Source: QWPN01 sp044238145 (lineage in GTDB: Bacteria; Planctomycetota; Planctomycetia; Pirellulales; UBA1268). Taken from it: DNA of 15,626 nt. Positions 14,745 to 15,626 of the stretch are shown in pieces. Each line of letters begins with the position of its first letter. Positions within the stretch are counted from its first letter, which is position 1. The position numbers and the translations under genes were made by a program. The DNA is taken from contig JBIIDT010000066.1 in assembly GCA_044238145.1 (NCBI GenBank), forward strand, positions 1 to 15,626, in the 5' to 3' direction. The notes beneath the pieces were generated by a model. It did no database searches, was not told the DNA's origin, and was given only the letters and a program-made list of their open reading frames with translations.

Positions 14745-15626
14745 TCACAGCCACAAACCGCGGTCGAGCAGCCGGTAGTTGATCGCCTCGCTGACATGGG
14801 CGCAGCCGATCGTGTCGGCGGCGTCGAGGTCGGCGATCGTCCGGGCCACCCGCAGCACCTTGTCGTGGGCCCGGGCCGAGAGCCCCATGTCGGCGACGGC
14901 GGCCCGCAGGAGTTCCGTGGCCGCCGGCTCCATCCGGCAGTGCTCGCGGATCTGCCGGGAGTTCATCCGGGCGTTGGAGCGGGTGGCCGTGTCGGCGAAC
15001 CGCGCCGCCTGACGGATCCGCGCGGCGAGCACCGCCTCCCGCATCTGGCCGCTCGACGTGCCGGCGCGGCTCGCGGCGAGTTCGCGGAACGGCACGGCCG
15101 GCACCTCGAGGTGGATGTCGATCCGGTCGAGCAGCGGCCCTGAGACCTTGCCCATGTACTTCTCCACTTGGGGCACCGTGCACTGGCACTCGCGCCGCGG
15201 ATCGCCCCGGTAGCCACAAGGGCAGGGGTTGAGCGCGGCGACGAGCATGAAGTCGGCGGGGAACCGCGAACTCGTCCTGGCCCGGCTGATCGTCACGGCG
15301 CCGTCTTCGAGCGGCTGGCGGAGGACCTCGAGGGTGCGGCGGTTGAACTCCGGGAGCTCGTCGAGGAAGAGGACGCCGTTGTGGGCGAGGGAGATCTCTC
15401 CCGGCATCGGCACCGAGCGGCCGCCGATGAGGCCGGCCTCGCTGATCGTGTGGTGCGGGGCGCGGAAGGGGCGCGTTGCCAGGAGCGGCTGGCCCGGTTG
15501 CATCAGGCCCAGCGCGCTATAGATGCGGGTCGTCTCGATCGACTCGGCCGCCGAGAGCTGCGGGAGGATCGTCGGCACCCGCTTGGCGAGCATCGTCTTC
15601 CCGCCGCCCGGCGGGCCCACCATCAG
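14745..15626 (-). CDS. comM: ComM/YifB-family Mg-chelatase-like AAA+ ATPase, N-terminus outside the window
   Basis: Only the C-terminal 294 or so residues are in the window; the frame runs open through the right edge, so about 200 N-terminal residues (the Lon-protease-like domain of the family) are missing. Visible are Walker A GPPGGGKT at the very edge, RAPHHTISEAGLIGG, Walker B GVLFLDELPEF, the Cys-rich NPCPCGYRGDPRRECQC block typical of YifB/ComM, GPLLDRIDIHLEVP, and the C-terminal Mg-chelatase-type helical lid with LSARAHDKVLRVARTIADL. In naturally competent bacteria ComM is a branch-migration helicase that helps integrate incoming DNA; the family is also widespread in bacteria not known to be competent. 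It is the first gene of the minus-strand series seen here, followed by the PAP2 gene after 59 bp. Confidence 0.94.
   Translation of the reverse strand: MMVGPPGGGKTMLAKRVPTILPQLSAAESIETTRIYSALGLMQPGQPLLATRPFRAPHHTISEAGLIGGRSVPMPGEISLAHNGVLFLDELPEFNRRTLEVLRQPLEDGAVTISRARTSSRFPADFMLVAALNPCPCGYRGDPRRECQCTVPQVEKYMGKVSGPLLDRIDIHLEVPAVPFRELAASRAGTSSGQMREAVLAARIRQAARFADTATRSNARMNSRQIREHCRMEPAATELLRAAVADMGLSARAHDKVLRVARTIADLDAADTIGCAHVSEAINYRLLDRGLWL

Noticed and set aside
1..15626. tRNA, rRNA, CRISPR array, insertion sequence, prophage or defence island
   Set aside because: No cloverleaf-like, regularly spaced repeat, transposase or phage sequence was seen; the window is densely filled by identified chromosomal genes.

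Overview
The window is a very GC-rich, gene-dense piece of bacterial chromosome, most likely from a planctomycete (Pirellulales-like). This rests on the secreted sulfatase, the family features of RpoD, GreA and PutA, and a first gene that looks lineage-restricted. That placement is an inference from gene content, not a phylogeny. I see no RNA genes, IS elements, phage genes, CRISPR arrays or attachment sites. No gene-free stretch exceeds about 150 bp.

Layout, left side: two plus-strand genes, an unrecognised protein cut at the left edge and a YggS-type PLP-binding protein, overlap by 3 nt (GTG/TGA) and are probably translationally coupled. They converge on a minus-strand gene encoding an exported sulfatase fused in frame to an alpha/beta-hydrolase esterase. 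A 150-bp divergent region separates that gene from a large plus-strand putA (proline to glutamate). putA and greA converge with only 13 bp between their stop codons.

Layout, right side: everything from 8381 to the end is on the minus strand. In transcription order it reads: comM/yifB-type AAA+ ATPase (cut by the right edge), PAP2-family membrane phosphatase, single-domain response regulator, dnaG primase, rpoD primary sigma factor, a COG1579 coiled-coil/zinc-ribbon protein, and greA. This is a version of the macromolecular synthesis operon (dnaG-rpoD) without an adjacent rpsU, extended at its 3' end by two genes that also point to transcription. A good sigma-70-like promoter (TTGACC-17-TACATT) lies just before dnaG, and a second plausible one lies before the response regulator.

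The most interesting points are the sulfatase-esterase fusion, which suggests coupled de-sulfation and de-esterification of a decorated polysaccharide, and the rpoD-COG1579-greA order. COG1579 proteins in Helicobacter and Chlamydia are reported to bind a sigma factor, so this order suggests a sigma or polymerase accessory role. I found no clearly unprecedented system; most of the window is core housekeeping.
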